Origin: Pelecanus crispus
Taxonomy: Eukaryota; Chordata; Aves; Pelecaniformes; Pelecanidae
Length of the DNA stretch: 64,000 bases
Reading direction: 5' to 3'
Assembly: GCF_030463565.1 (NCBI RefSeq)
Contig: NC_134645.1
Location: forward strand, 1,495,501 to 1,559,500
In this document: piece by piece, positions 1 through 11,934 of the stretch
Numbering within the stretch: the stretch's first letter is position 1
Layout of the letters: every line of letters starts with the position of its first letter
Program-made: the position numbers and the translations under genes
Notes under the pieces: model-generated
Database searches by the model: none
What the model saw: the letters and a program-made list of their open reading frames with translations, nothing else
Told to the model about the DNA's origin: nothing

Positions 1-775
1 AGTCAAGAAATCCTTCCTCTCTTTTGCCTCTGCAGCAAAACCATCATGGGCTTTATGTTACATGAAGGACTTTTCTCCCTGTGCTCCAGCAGGCTGGCAG
101 GGAGACACGCTGCAGGGGCCAACCCAAGGTCTTCCAGAGAAATTAAGAGGGGACCACCAGGAAGGCAGCCCGTAGGAGCAGCAGTGCACTTGTTGGCACG
201 GCCACAGGCTAGAGGAAAAATCCACTTCTTGCTTAGAAAAGAGCGGTTTGAGTGTCCTGCCTCTTCCGAGGAAGAAATTTCTGGCAGCAGCCAGAGGGGT
301 TCGGATGGGGGTTCCTGCCCCCAGATCATTCCTGGTAGAGTGGTCCCTGGGAATGCCGAACAAGCAGCACAAGAGGTGGTGGGCAGAGCCGTGCTCCCAG
401 CGCTGAGGATGGAGCAGTAACAGACCGGGAGTCATTTTTGCAAACTGGTACCTCTGTGGTACCTCTTTTGCAAAGCCGGACCCCCACGTCTCACTGTATG
501 CAATTTAACGGCCATATTTTCTGCCTAACCTCCTGGGAAATTTATCTGTGCTGAGCTTTCCAGCCAAGCATCAGCAAGGCACAGTGCCACACGAAGACCA
601 AGCAGGCTGCAACGGCCTCGCCACGGCGCCCGGGAACGCAGCCCCTGCCTAACAGAAGGTGCGAGGCCAAGGGGACAGGCTGGGAGATGGCACGAGACGC
701 CTTCCCACCCTGCCCTTCCTGGTAGCCACAGATTGGTGTCCCAGCTGGCCGCGGCAAGGACGCTGCATGGCTCAC
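1..775 (-). other. Start of MERTK intron 4
   Basis: Sequence after the exon 4 donor, continuing off the left edge. No exon, repeat or regulatory element is recognised in it. Confidence 0.7.
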
Positions 776-949
776 CCGGCACGGTCAGGACTGACGGGGA
801 GATGTAGGGCTTCTCATTGATTTGGACGTTGTTGCGAAACCAGTAGATTTCCACAGGCTCCGGCGGCCCCACGGCTTGGCACGTGAGGTTGAAGGGACTG
901 TTCTTGGTGACGTTCAGCTTCTCGGGCTGACGGATGAAGTGTGGGAGCC
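776..949 (-). CDS. MERTK: MERTK coding exon 4: first part of second Ig domain
   Basis: The exon is 174 nt, with acceptor CCGTGCAG and donor GTGAGC. It encodes LPHFIRQPE, the first Ig2 cysteine C202 in NLTCQAVG, and core tryptophan W215. It ends at LTVPG in phase 1. The partner cysteine is in the next exon, left of the window. Confidence 0.93.
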
Positions 950-3900
950 CTGCACGGACACAGTCAGAGGAGCGAGAGATTCAGAGAGCTTGGAAACACA
1001 GCCCTATATCAACAACCCCAACCTGTCCTGCCCGGGGCTGTGCCCAGCTCCAGCAACAAGCCCCTTCCCATCCAGGAATTCCCCATTTCTGGAGGACAGC
1101 TCGCAGGTCCCAGATCACAGTCCCCGGGGCTGTCACTCAGCCAGGGCACAACGCTCCACACCTCCGGCACCTCCGCCCTAGCCCTCCTCCAGCTCACCTT
1201 CCAGCTGCACCAAGATGGGATCTGACACCACCTCCACGCCAGAGATCTTGAGTTTGCAGGCGTAGGAGCCGTTATCCGAGCGCTGGGCGGCACGGATCCT
1301 GCCAGAGAGAACAGAGACCACGTCAGGATTCTGGCGGGGAGCCTTGCCCCGCACACAGCTCCCGCAGGAGGACACGGCGATACTGCCAGCCTGGGGGTGA
1401 GTTTCAATCGGTGCCAACCACCCCACAGCACACGCCAAGCAGAAGCTGGGCTTGCAGAGCCGGGCTTTGGGGGCTAGGGAGCGTCCGCCCGTCCTAGTCC
1501 CAGTCCCAAGCTCCTGCTAGCCATCTGGGCTCCCATCTCTCCCTGGGAGCCAACGCTCAGGGCATCCCTCCAGGAAGGATGGCACCAATTACCTGAAGGT
1601 GGAGGTCATTGCCACCTCCTCCCCATCGGAGATCTCGAAGTGGCTGGTGGAGATGTGGTCCAGCACGTGCAGCTCCCTCCCGTCCTTCCACAAGGAAATG
1701 CCTGGGGCGTCCGTCCTGAACAGCAGCTGAGGTACTTTGATGGAGCAATTAAACGTGACATCCTTGTGCTCATTAATCACCACGTGTCGCACCGTGGGGT
1801 TAAATTTAATCTGTCCTAGAGAGCTGGTGGAGGGCTCCTCCCGGGGCTGCTCTGTGCTCCGGTGAGGCCAGTGACCAACAGCGGCCACGCTTCGCTCGGA
1901 GCGGTGGGACTCTGCCAGCAGGTACGGCCTCGGATCTCGATTTTGGTCAGCACCATCTGCAAGAGAAAAACTCAGGTTTGCTACCACCAGCCAGCAAGTG
2001 CCCCCTTCCAAAACCCTGCAAAGCCACACCCCTGCCTTTAATAATTAAGGGTGGTTCATTTACAGATGCTCGAAAAATTCAAAATCTCTAGGAGACCTCT
2101 CATAAGAGCCCTGAGGAGGAAACACGGAGCTGGGGGCTGCCCCAAGACTGACTGTGTACAAGCAGCACCTCCAAAAAAAAACCTTTTTAAAACAAACTAG
2201 GGCAGCCCAGGCTAAAGAAAGGGCTCGGCTGCTTCTGTTTCGGCAGGGCAGAGAGGCAGGAGCTATTTCTCCTGCATCGCAGCCCTGGGAGCGGAATATA
2301 AAAGGATCCCTGGGCAGAAGGAATTTGGGACTTTACTCCGGTGAACCCCTTTCGGGGCCTCATCTCAAGCATTTTCAGCTGGGGCAGAGCAAGAGTCCCT
2401 GGCGGGGATGTCTCCGATTTTGGGCTCTTCACTGGTGACGCTGCTCCCTTCCCAGGACAGGGTTCGCTGCTCCGAAAGAGGGAGATGCTCTCTGAGTCAA
2501 CCACAAACACTTTTGCTAAGCTAAGTGCCTCCACCAAGCTGCTTTTCTCGGGAAAACAGCTGCAGATGGATGAAGAAATGCCTTCAGACTGTGTGTAGGA
2601 GCCAGCTGCTGTTTAGTGTTGTTCTCCCAGGGTCTTTTCCCAGACACTTTTCCCAAGGGAAGGCTATTTACCAGTTCTTTCCGAGGGTTTCGTGTCCCCA
2701 TCAACAAATCACTTAACATACCCAGTCCTGTAATGGTGTTTTCTCCCTCCTTCCCAGAACTTCCCACCCCAGCCACGAGCAAGATGAAGAGCACCTCCAT
2801 GTAAAGCAATTCCCCCAAGATAAAACTGTATATTTTTGAAGAGATAAGATCTAGACAATATACCGCAAGTAGACGCCTTTACCAAACTGTTTCTGAGCTT
2901 CCTGAGGCTTTCACAGGCATACAGAAATCCCAAGTGGAGCGGTAAATCTCCCTTGCTGCTTTCAGCAAGCAAAGGCGTCGTGCCAGACAGGAATTTCAGC
3001 TAAATAAACTTGCCTCTTCCAAAAAAAAAATAAAAATAATAAAAAAAAATTCCTATTCACAATATAAAAGATAATACCGCAGGTAGAAAGCATGACCTTT
3101 TTATTTAGCCGGGGTTCAGCTGAGTTAGTTTTGAGGTAGGTCTTAGTCCTCAAATATCAAACAACAAGTTTTTAGAGCTATGTCATTACTATCGTGAGTA
3201 ATGGGGCATGAGCCTGGTGTGCTTTCCCGAAAGCCAAGAAACACAACCTAATTTTGAGGCTGAATATATTCCTTTGCTAAATTGCTCACTATTTTTAACC
3301 CTCGAGAAATGCTACTTCTAGACAGAAATATGAGCAGGGTTTTTAAGTTCTGCCCGGTCTGGCGGTGCGGAGAAAAGCGCAAGGCTCTCCCTGGCTCTCA
3401 CACAAAACAATGGGTTTCCCTTTTAGAAAAAAAAAAAAAACAAACAAAACGGGACCCTAAGCTTTTCCAACCTGCTTCCTAAGCTTTACCATCCCAACAC
3501 AAACAAAGGCCATGTGACTGCTGCAAAACGCAGCCGACTGCCACGGACTTGCGGGCCGGCTCACCAGCTCCCAAACAGCCACGCAGCTCAAAAAAAAAAG
3601 ATTTGCCAAACGCAAACAAGCGAGAGACCCCAAACCCCCTTCCCTGCCCTGCTCTTCCCGGAGGTTACCCAGGCTGGAGCCACTCGTTGCCTGGCAGAAT
3701 CCAACCTCAAAGAGTTGTTTTCATGCTGCATTTCGAAGTTTTTCGGCTCTGGCCGGAGCAGCTCCCCCGGGGGGGGACCCCTGCCCGGGGAGGACATGGA
3801 TGCACGCCTGCGCTCCTTGCCTTTGGCAAGCGTTCCGCCTGGTCCGGGATGATTTCTGCTCACCTGCAAGCTCACCCTGGGCTGCTTCAAGTTAAAAAGC

Positions 3901-5682
3901 AAAGAGCAAAGAGGATCTTAGCCTCGTTTTCTATACTGATTAAGTGGAAAGAGGTGTTTGCTGGCCCAGGGATGAAATACTTTCCTCTCTGACTCATGTG
4001 ACAACCGGAATTTCTCATATCTAGCGCTGCCTTTCGGTACCCCTTCCATCCCCAGCTGTTTGGGCTGCAGATATCTTCACGGCGTCTTCGAAGGGATTCG
4101 CCCTGTGTGGCAGGACACCCCTTACCCGTCTCCAGAGCAATTTGCTTAGGCTGGCTCTAAAAGCCCACGCTAGCGCCGAGGAGCTGAAAGCCGGCGTGCC
4201 TGTGTGGGTGCCTGCCGCACCGGAGCAGCTCCCCTCGCTTACCGCAGCTTGGCCTGAGGGAAAAGCTGGCGTGGAAATAAATCCACTTGCAAGCACACCG
4301 CCGCTCTCTTGAAACACCTGGGATCACAGCAAAACTAAAGCGCTAGCAAAGACGGACCTGACGGCGCAGCCCGGCGGGTCCCGCGCGCCTTCTCCGTTAC
4401 TCGCCCGGAGAAGGGAGTTTTAACAAGAGAGTCTTGCCTGCTATTAGAGGCGAGACGCTTTATTACGGATGAGAAGCAAAAAGCAGGGAGTTGCACACCC
4501 CAGGACCGAAACAGTGCATCGTTCTGCTGCAGTCCCAGCAAGGAAGGTATTAGAAAACACCCAGGTCTGCCAAAAAGCTCCCTACGTCCCCAGCCCTGGA
4601 TTTCCCATTACTGGAAGTAATTCACCTGCTGACAACAGCTTTCTGCGCAGGCACTTGTTGAGCGTATCTTCGCTCCCGGACAGGGCAGGAGGAATGAAGA
4701 GCCCCTGCTTGCGGCGTTTCCCTCCTCCCCATCCCCTGGAGCTGTCAGAAGTGAATTTCCCCAAGGGCCACACCTGGTTTCCAAAGAGATTCTTGGGGTT
4801 CAAACACCTTTTGTATAAACCAGCCCAGGACTCCTGGTTAAATCTGCAGCGATTACCCCTCACTGCAGATTCCCGCTGCCACAGAGCCAAGACTTTTCAC
4901 TCCTCCCTGCCCAAAGCAAACACCGGCATTCCTGCCTTCCCTGCTGAACCCCATCCGCACACTGACTCCGAGACCCCCCAGCATCCCTGGGCACGGGCTG
5001 TAAAACCCCAGGAGCTCACGGCCCGTGTTGGGCAGCCCTGATGACGGCACATTTTAAATCCCAGGACTACTTTTGCCTCTTTGCATGTCTTTCTGCAGGC
5101 AACTAAGCAGGCAGAGCTGAAAAGCCAGCGGAGTGACAGCACCGCAAAGCACATCCCTGTGCCCCAAACCACGGTGTTTGGTTTTTTTGGTTGCTTTCCC
5201 CAGCGCCGGGACGCAGCTCAACGGGCTCAATCGCAGATCTGTCGCAGTTTTTGGTCGCGGCAAGGCGGCAAGCAGAGGCACATCACGCAGCCGAGCTCTG
5301 GGGACACCGACCACGCTCCAGAGGCACAGCTGCGTGCCAGGAGAGCGCAATCCGCTCTCTCCGGGGCTGGCGGAGATGCGCTGCTGCTAGGGACCCGCAG
5401 CGAAATCCCTGCGGAGCTTCCCAGCTCTGCAGGCCCGGCGAGCAGCGGAGGGTCGCGGCGGGGGGCACCGGGGTGCCCCATTGCAACACCCCGCCCGTCG
5501 GCGGGGTGAAACAGCCCCGGCAGCTAAAAACGCCGGCGGGGCAAAGGCTCCCACCGGCACCCGGCAGCGCAAATGCCCCCAAAACCGGCCGCCCCCCCCC
5601 CCCCCGACTCACCGGCCCCGCCGCGGGGCGGGCGCAGGGCCGCCAGCAGCGCCCACAGCAGCGCCCATCGCCCGCCGCCCAT
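776..5682 (-). CDS. MERTK: MERTK receptor tyrosine kinase, 5' part (coding exons 1-4; gene continues off the left edge)
   Basis: MERTK is a TAM-family receptor tyrosine kinase of the plasma membrane. It binds Gas6/protein S bridging ligands on apoptotic cells. Only the N-terminal ectodomain is here. Coding exons on the minus strand, each with GT-AG borders and matching phases: 5682-5613, 1956-1593, 1298-1198, 949-776. They sum to 709 nt (236 codons plus 1 nt), with no internal stop. Motifs match the family: QRSDNGSY before the second Ig cysteine, [21 protein letters not shown] and SPSVLTVPG. Visible N-glycosylation sequons are N93, N154, N191 and N199. The second half of Ig2, the fibronectin repeats, the membrane helix and the kinase lie beyond the window. 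AXL and TYRO3 are the alternatives; the linker sequence, the Ig2 motif and the ANAPC1 neighbour favour MERTK (the chicken gene has been called c-EYK). Confidence 0.95.
1198..1956 (-). CDS. MERTK: MERTK coding exons 2-3: linker and first Ig domain
   Basis: Exon 2 is 1956-1593 (364 nt; acceptor TCTTGCAG, donor GTAAT). Exon 3 is 1298-1198 (101 nt; acceptor TCTGGCAG, donor GTGAGC). Residues 24-70 are a hydrophilic, poorly conserved linker, as in other MERTK proteins. Ig1 follows with its disulphide pair at C94 (motif FNCSI) and C159 (SYACKL) and core tryptophan W113 (LWKDG). The exon 2/3 junction splits the Arg codon just before [10 protein letters not shown]. Confidence 0.93.
1957..5612 (-). other. 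MERTK intron 1
   Basis: A 3.66-kb first intron. It has short A-runs near 3,020-3,050 and 3,426-3,440 and TGASTCA (AP-1) matches near 2,494 and 3,991. No retroelement or extra exon is recognised. It becomes GC-rich toward the promoter end from about 5,390. Confidence 0.7.
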
Positions 5683-5960
5683 CGCCCGGTACCGGCCCCG
5701 CTCCGCTCCGCCGCTCCTCGGCTGCCCTCAGCGCCCCGCCCCGGGGGCGGGGAGCGGGCAGCGGCGGGACGCGGGGCCGCGAACGGGGCCGGGCCCCGGG
5801 GAGGCGGGGGGGGGGGTCCCGGCGGGGGGCCAAACCGGCTGCCGGAGCCAAATCCGGTGGGCGAGCGGTCACGGGGGGGGTGTTCGCCAGCGCCCCGGGT
5901 TGGGGCCGGTCGTGTTGGATGAATATCCTTACCAAAACCCGGACGAGGGGATCGAGCGCG
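5390..5960 (-). promoter_or_regulatory. MERTK CpG-rich promoter and first exon region
   Basis: A dense run of CpG dinucleotides and GC boxes (CCCCGCCCC type, around 5,735-5,750) surrounds and precedes the MERTK start codon. No TATA box is seen in the 250 bases upstream of 5,682. This is a typical CpG-island promoter; the transcription start cannot be placed from sequence alone. Confidence 0.7.
5613..5682 (-). CDS. MERTK: MERTK coding exon 1: start codon and signal peptide
   Basis: Seventy coding bases, ending at a consensus donor GTGAGT (5612-5607). The peptide opens MGGGRW, then a Leu/Ala/Trp hydrophobic stretch of about 12 residues and a small-residue end: a typical signal peptide. A second in-frame ATG at 5668 encodes a Met-Gly pair only in another frame, so 5682 is the start. 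The exon ends in phase 1 and its last G joins AT of exon 2 to make Asp24. Confidence 0.9.
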
Positions 5961-5995
5961 CCCTAAGACAACGCCAAGTTGGGCAGGAGCGGTGA

Positions 5996-6577
5996 TGTCG
6001 GGGTGCAGCCCCCGGGAGCAGCTCGGCACCACGCAGCCGCTCGCGGAATCCCCCCGCCTTGCTGGGATGGGGGAGAGAATCGGAAGGGTGAGAGTGAGAA
6101 ACACTCCTGGGCTGGGATAAGAACAGGTTAATAATTGAAACAAAGTAAAATAGTAATGATAATAGTAACAATATAATAATAATAGCAATAATAATATCCA
6201 TAGCAATAATAATATCCAAAGCAAGCGATGCCCAATGCAATTGCTCCCCACCCGCCGACCGATGCCCAGCCAGTTCCCAGCAGCGATCGCTGCTCCCCGG
6301 CCAACCCCCCCAGTTTCCATACTGCCCATGACGCCGTATGGTATGGAATGGCCCTTGGGGCAGTTGGGATCAACTCTCCTGGCTGTGCCCCCTCCCAGCT
6401 CCTTGTGCCCCTGGCAGAGCAGGGGAAGCTGGAAAGTCCTTGACTGGCATAAGCAGCACTGAGCAACAACTAAACCATCAGCGTGTTATCAACGTTCTTC
6501 TCCTACTGAATCCAAAACACAGCACTGTGCCTGCCACTAGGAAGAAAATTAACTCTATCCCAGCCGAAACCAGGACA
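5996..6577 (-). mobile_element. Solo LTR, ERVL-like endogenous retrovirus, copy 1
   Basis: A 582-bp element read on the minus strand. It starts TGTCCTGGTTTCGGCTGG, ends CCCCGACA, and contains an ATTATT-rich tract. It is clearly the same family as the elements at 11,935 and 59,202. Flanking 5-mers are GGTGA on the left and GTTGA on the right, a 5-bp target duplication with one mismatch. No retroviral coding region adjoins, so it is a solo LTR. The AT-rich tract is longer than in the other copies because a segment around 6,170-6,220 is repeated. Its orientation matches MERTK, whose start codon is 314 bp away. Confidence 0.9.
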
Positions 6578-6582
6578 GTTGA

Positions 6583-7412
6583 TCTGCCTGAGGGGAGGAA
6601 GGCTCTGCAGAGGGATCTGGACAGGCTGGATCGATGGGTCGAGGCCAATTCCATGAGGTTCAACAAGTGCCGGGTCCCGCTCTTGGGTCACAACAACCCC
6701 ATGCAACGCTCCAGGCTTGGGGAAGAGTGGCTGGAAAGCTGCCTGGCTGGAAAGGACCTGGGGCTGCTGGTTGACAGTGGCTGAACATGAGCCAGCAGTG
6801 TGCCCAGGTGGCCAAGGTGGCCAAGAGCATCCTGGCTTGTGTCAGGAATAGTGTGGCCAGCAGGAGCAGGGAGGTGATTGTGCCCCTGTACCCAGCACTG
6901 GGGAGGCCGCACCTGGAATACTGTGTCCAGTTTTGGGCCCCTCAATGCAAGAAGGACATTGGGGTGCTGGAGCGTGTCCAGAGAAGGGCAACGGAGCTGG
7001 GGAAGGGTCTGGAGCACAGGGCTGGTGGGGAGCGGCTGAGGGAGCTGGGGGTGTTCAGCCTGGAGAAGAGGAGGCTGAGGGGAGACCTGATCACTCTGCA
7101 GCTCCTGACAGGAGGGGGCAGGGAGGGGGGTGTTGGTCTCTTCTCCCAAGTAACAAGCGATCGGACAAGAGGAAATGGCCTCAAGTTGCATCAGGGGAGG
7201 TTTAGATTGGATATTAGGAGAAATTTTTTAACAGAAAGGGTGGTCAAGCATTGGAAGAGGCTGCCCAGAGAGGTGGGGGAGTCACCATCCCTGGAGGGGT
7301 TCAAAAAACAGGCAGAGGTGGCACTTTGGGACATGGTTTAGTGGGCATGGGGGTGTTGGGGTGACGGTTGGACTGATGATCTTAGAGATCCTTTCCAATC
7401 TTAATGATTCCT
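6583..7412 (+). mobile_element. 5'-truncated CR1 LINE
   Basis: The 3' end of a CR1 non-LTR retrotransposon. Translation gives the C-terminal end of the CR1 reverse transcriptase protein in pieces: [20 protein letters not shown] in one frame to a stop at 6,784, then [12 protein letters not shown] and [14 protein letters not shown] in another frame to 7,341. The 3' UTR ends GGTTGGACTGATGATCTTAG followed by a CR1-like TTCCAATCTTAATGATTC tail. The frameshift and the stop codon make it dead. It begins directly beside the right edge of the solo LTR. Confidence 0.93.
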
Positions 7413-7440
7413 AGTTTTTACTTTCATTAAAAATAATCCA

Positions 7441-7577
7441 GCCACCAAGCCAGGAAACATGAAATTAATTATTACTCTCCCCTGAATTGGTTTAGTGGTG
7501 GACTTGGCAGTGTTAGGTTAACGGTTGGACTGGATGAGCTTAAAGGTCTTTTCCAACCTAAATGATTCTGTGATTCT
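7441..7577 (+). mobile_element. Short CR1-tailed element, copy A
   Basis: About 137 bp. It starts GCCACCAAGCCAGGAAACAT, then has a CR1-type tail (GGTTGGACTGGATGAGCTT, TTTTCCAACCTAAATGATTC) and the 8-bp microsatellite ATTCTGTG. A near-identical element lies inverted at 40,923-41,055 and begins at the same base. It is either a CR1 subfamily truncated at a favoured site or a short non-autonomous family using a CR1 tail. Confidence 0.85.
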
Positions 7578-10500
7578 TTATGCAGGGTGGCTGGATTTAT
7601 CTCCAGGAAGGTCTTTTAGGGCTGTGTTTGCATGTTCTGGGGACCAGCTCCTTTCCCCCCAGCCTCCCTGTGGAGCCCCACACCGAGAAGTTGGGGACAC
7701 TGCTGCTGCCCCGGGGACCAGATACAGGACCCTGTGTTGCAGGTGAGGAAGGGCACGGTGTGCCGAAAGCACCGCTCCTCCTTTGCCTGGTCCAGGACAG
7801 CAGGACAAGAGGGGACAGAGACAAAACCGAGGCAGAATGAGAAAAGGAGGAAGACACGAGTGAAACCAACGTGCAGCACGAGCCGTTTCATGTAAGGAGT
7901 GAAACAGAACGCGTCTCCTGATGGCGCGGGAAGGAAACGAAGGAGTATCTGGGTATTCAGAACCTGTCCCAAACGCTGGCCGTGCTTGAGGAGGTTTGCG
8001 AGCGAGCCATATTGAGGCCATCAGCGTTTCCCCCACCGCAAATGGGAAGGGACTGGGATCTGGGGAACCAGCAGCCAGTCTGACTTGAATGTGACTCAGT
8101 ATATTTCTCTGCTGCAACCAGTCTGCTCCCCACACACAAAATTCTCTGAAACTACGACACAAGTGTAAGTTTTTTCCCCAGCAGCCTGCTGTAGTCTTCC
8201 CAAAGCCTTGAAGTTAGGAAAAAAAATGTAAATTTTGTCCGATTAGCACAAGGTAAGCACCATGGGAACAGAGATGGAGCAAGAAGACAGCTCTGTGTTG
8301 AAGCTGATCATTTCTGTTTGTGTATAATTTATAATGAGAGCTGGGAAGGGCAGTGCACTTCTCAGGCTGTTAGAAAGAAAAGAACCATATGAAATCCGTT
8401 TGGAAATCTTTTCCAACTGGGAAGAAAAAAAAATGTCTTAAGTTCAATGAAAAAAAGAACAAATCACTCCCAGACTTCTTTGACTCGCAAAGCTGCTTAT
8501 TCACCGCATATTCTCAGGCCCTGGTGACAGAGATTGAATTTCCCCCCTCGCCGCCTCTTTCGCTCCAGACCAGCGTCTCGCATCTTGAAGTGATCAGCAG
8601 CTAAGGAAGGGCACGTGTCGCTAGAGGCCCAGATTAAAGGGGAGAAGAAAAATGTACTAAAGCTGCTGCAAGAAGACTGAGCATCTTCGGCGGTGCCTAA
8701 GAGCCAGCGCCTTCCCTGCAGCTCCAGCAGCGCCACTTTTTCTCCAGATTTTGAGTGCATTCCCCGTGCATCCAACGTCAGTCAGCGAGTAGGAGGAGAC
8801 CGGGGGACAGGCATTTGTCCCTCTGTCTTTCCAGGCTGGCTCTTGACACGAGGCTGTCATTTGCGGTCAGCCTTTGCCGCACGGGTGCGCTTTCATCTGG
8901 CTCCGTTCCCCGTTGCTGCTGGCTTTGCGATTTTTGGGAACAAAGCAATGGAAAGGCCTTTGGACTTTGTGGGCTGCAGAGTGGAAACAGCCCCTCGCAT
9001 CAGGACAGTGGCATATAATTGCCCCACTAACACGGGGCGAGGAAGCAGGTGCAATTTCTACGAAAGAGGGGGGAAAAAAATAAACAATGAGAACACGTGG
9101 GCACGTAAAGAGGATTTAAGCAGCTCTCTAAAATCCCCAAATGTGGGTCATTTCTTTACAGTAGGTTGGTTTCTGCTCAGTGCTGGTGTAAAGTAGTCTC
9201 CAGCTCAGTAGGGTTTGTTGCAGTTCATTTGAGCACAGCTTGATGTGAGGAAGAGGCTGGTGCATGGAGGTGGAGGAAGAACCAGGGAGAGGAGAAACCA
9301 GAGGAGAAACTCTCAGGCCAGCTTTGTGATAGGAAAGATCTGGAAGCAGCCGGCAGGAGACAGCCGGACCACGTTGGCTGCTCTTGGGTTGGTGATGTGC
9401 CGCTTCCACCTTGCCCGGCATACTGCCATCCTCGGTCTCCTTCCAACGGCACAGGAATATAGGCTCGGGAGCAGCCTCGACGGCCTTCCTCCGAGCAGAT
9501 TACCTATTTCCATACCTCAGAGCCCAAACTCAACAGTTGCTGGGGTCTGCACACAAACAGCTCATGTTGTTTTGGTCCCAAAGTACATGCGTGGCCGGAG
9601 TCATAAGGTCTCCCCAAGGAGCATCCCTTGCTCTCGCTGCCTGGGGCTGGGCATCAGCCGGCATTTGGCCCTAGAAATACCTCGCAGCCCTCACAGGGCA
9701 GTGGGAGAGGAAAAAAAAAACTGATGTCAAAGGAAGGAGGACCGAAACGAAGGGAGAACCTTTCATCGGAAACAACGGCTGCCCGTCTCCTCCGTCTGAG
9801 CGCCAGGACCCGACCCTGAAGCAGCTAAAGCGGTCGTGCTCGCAGCTCTCCAGGTGCCGTAGCGCAGCACAGACCGCGCTGGAGGGAGCACCCACCTCTC
9901 CCCTCCGCGAGAGCGCCTTCCTGAGCGCAAAGGTGTCCATCTTTATCAGCACCAGCTTCTCCTGCCTGTGCGAGAAGTTATCAACCCCTTCCGATAACAG
10001 CAGCAGCTCCACAGGTATTCTCAGCTTTCTTTAGGTGCTCTTGGAGGCACCCCGGAGCGCCGCGGTGCCAGGCTAGGGCCTGAACCTGACCCTTTAGGTT
10101 TTTTGCAGTTTCACTTCAGAGTGTTGACACCGTTTCTTCACAAGACTTGGGAAGCAATGTAATTTGTGTGAAATCGGCCCATTTAGCAGAAATGGCACTC
10201 GGCAATCTGGCTTTGGGCTGCTCTCTGCTGAGATTTTTTTTTTCCCCCTTTGCTATTTCTGTATTTTTATTTTCATTTTGCTAAACCTCTTCTTTTATTT
10301 CTGCTTCCTCTTTATGTCTATTTTTATTTTTGTTTGCAGGGGCTCCTGTTCTTTTAAATGCCAAACTCTTTTGGCAACATGTTTTTAGCTCAAGGCAGAA
10401 GGCCCGTTTGCGTTAAACTTTATCCCCCGGTCATAGGATGCAGCTCGCAAACAATTTGCAGGGAAAACTGAACATTTTGTGGTGCTACCAAAATGCCTTT

Positions 10501-11934
10501 TTTCCTTGTGCTGCTTTCTTTGGGCACATGGGACATGCTACGTCTCTTACCGGGCACATTCTGTCCCTTGGCTCAGCTGTTTCTCCCTAGGACAATTTCT
10601 CCTGGTCTGCAAATTATTTTGCAAAAGCAGAAAAAGCCATCTCCAAAGGTTGGATGCTGGCTTGAACCTTCCTTGTTTTGAGCCCTGGGCATTCTTACTT
10701 GCCCACAAAATTGCTGTTTGTATTTCACAGTCTTATTTGTGTAAATACCCCCATTTGTCTCCATATGGAAATTTGGTTCCTGGCTGGATCTGTAGATCCA
10801 GGCTACCATTTCTTCCGGTTGTCTTCCTGCCAGGAGCTGCGGTACAATTTGAAAGCACTCTGCAGCTCAGTGAATTCTTGCTTCTCCTAAACCTGGCTTT
10901 CCCCAGCAGGCTGCTTCTCGTTTCTGAGAAAACAACAGTGCTTGTTGTCAGGACTGGAACCAAGGATTCCCCAAACCACTCGCCGGAACCATGGTTTCAA
11001 ATACATTTTCAATTCTTCGCCAGCTTCTCCCTCCTCCTTTGATTTCTCATGTGACTCTAATACCTTGGAAAAAAAAATCATCCTCCTCAGAATGCACTAC
11101 CCTTCCAGTTCCCATCAGGGTACTTTATACAGGTTTTGTTCTGTTATTATTGCCTGTCAGACAAACACAGGCTCCTTTTGTGTTTCACACCACAGGTGCT
11201 AATTAAAAAAAAAAAAAAAGGCATTTTCTGGTATGCTACTTGGACACAAATAGAGAAAGTACGCTGCGGCAGGAACAGGGCTATGCTGAAAGCTAGTAAC
11301 TGGCTGTGATCTGTAGCCAGCAACACCCTCTTGCTTAGGTGAGCAATTACAGAGGTGAGAGGTAAAGAAAAGAGCTCATTTTGCAACGTACAAACAGTTG
11401 AAAAGACCACAGAATAAGCTTGCTCGCTGTCAACACCTCCATGCCTGTGTGTGCTACGGCGCCTGCAAGATGGGCAGATTACCAGCACGGTGCTGATCTC
11501 ATCAGTGAAACTTGCTCTTAAAAGAATAAAAATAATCTGATTGTCCCACCAGGTTTTGGCAGCTGCGTACGTCCCAGAGGACTGATTCTGCACGTTTTGC
11601 TGCGACACCACAACCAAGGCAGGATGCTGGAACCCAAATGGCACGATTACACATGGGTGACGTTTGATTATATAGAAATGCACGTCGAGGCGTCGTTCCT
11701 TTGGCAAAATCCGGCGGTTCTCATCAGAAAAGCCAGGCTAACTGCCTGACACCTAGCGCTGGTTGTCAGAGATGCAGCTGCGAAGCTTTCGGCACCCTCA
11801 GCCTTAGCCTTTACCAGCGTGGCAGGCTGTCCCTGCAGCCATTCAGGACATTGAAGCAGCAAGTGTAGAAGCTGTTAAAATATTGAACTGCCGAAATGCA
11901 GGCCTGGCTGTGAGGTGGTGGGTTGTTGCAGGCC
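7578..11934. other. Intergenic interval between the MERTK and ANAPC1 upstream regions
   Basis: No exon, RNA gene or recognisable transposon is seen here. A poly-A run lies near 11,204-11,219, and a TGACTCA (AP-1) match near 8,092. Open frames of up to about 190 codons occur but have no splice-site support or recognisable protein motif. Confidence 0.6.

Noticed and set aside
5283..6329. 348-codon minus-strand open frame over the MERTK promoter
   Set aside because: It is composed of LTR sequence and GC-rich promoter and is out of frame with the real MERTK exon 1.
6787..7341. 184-codon open frame as a host gene
   Set aside because: It is the C-terminal part of the CR1 reverse transcriptase protein, separated from its upstream part by a frameshift and a stop.
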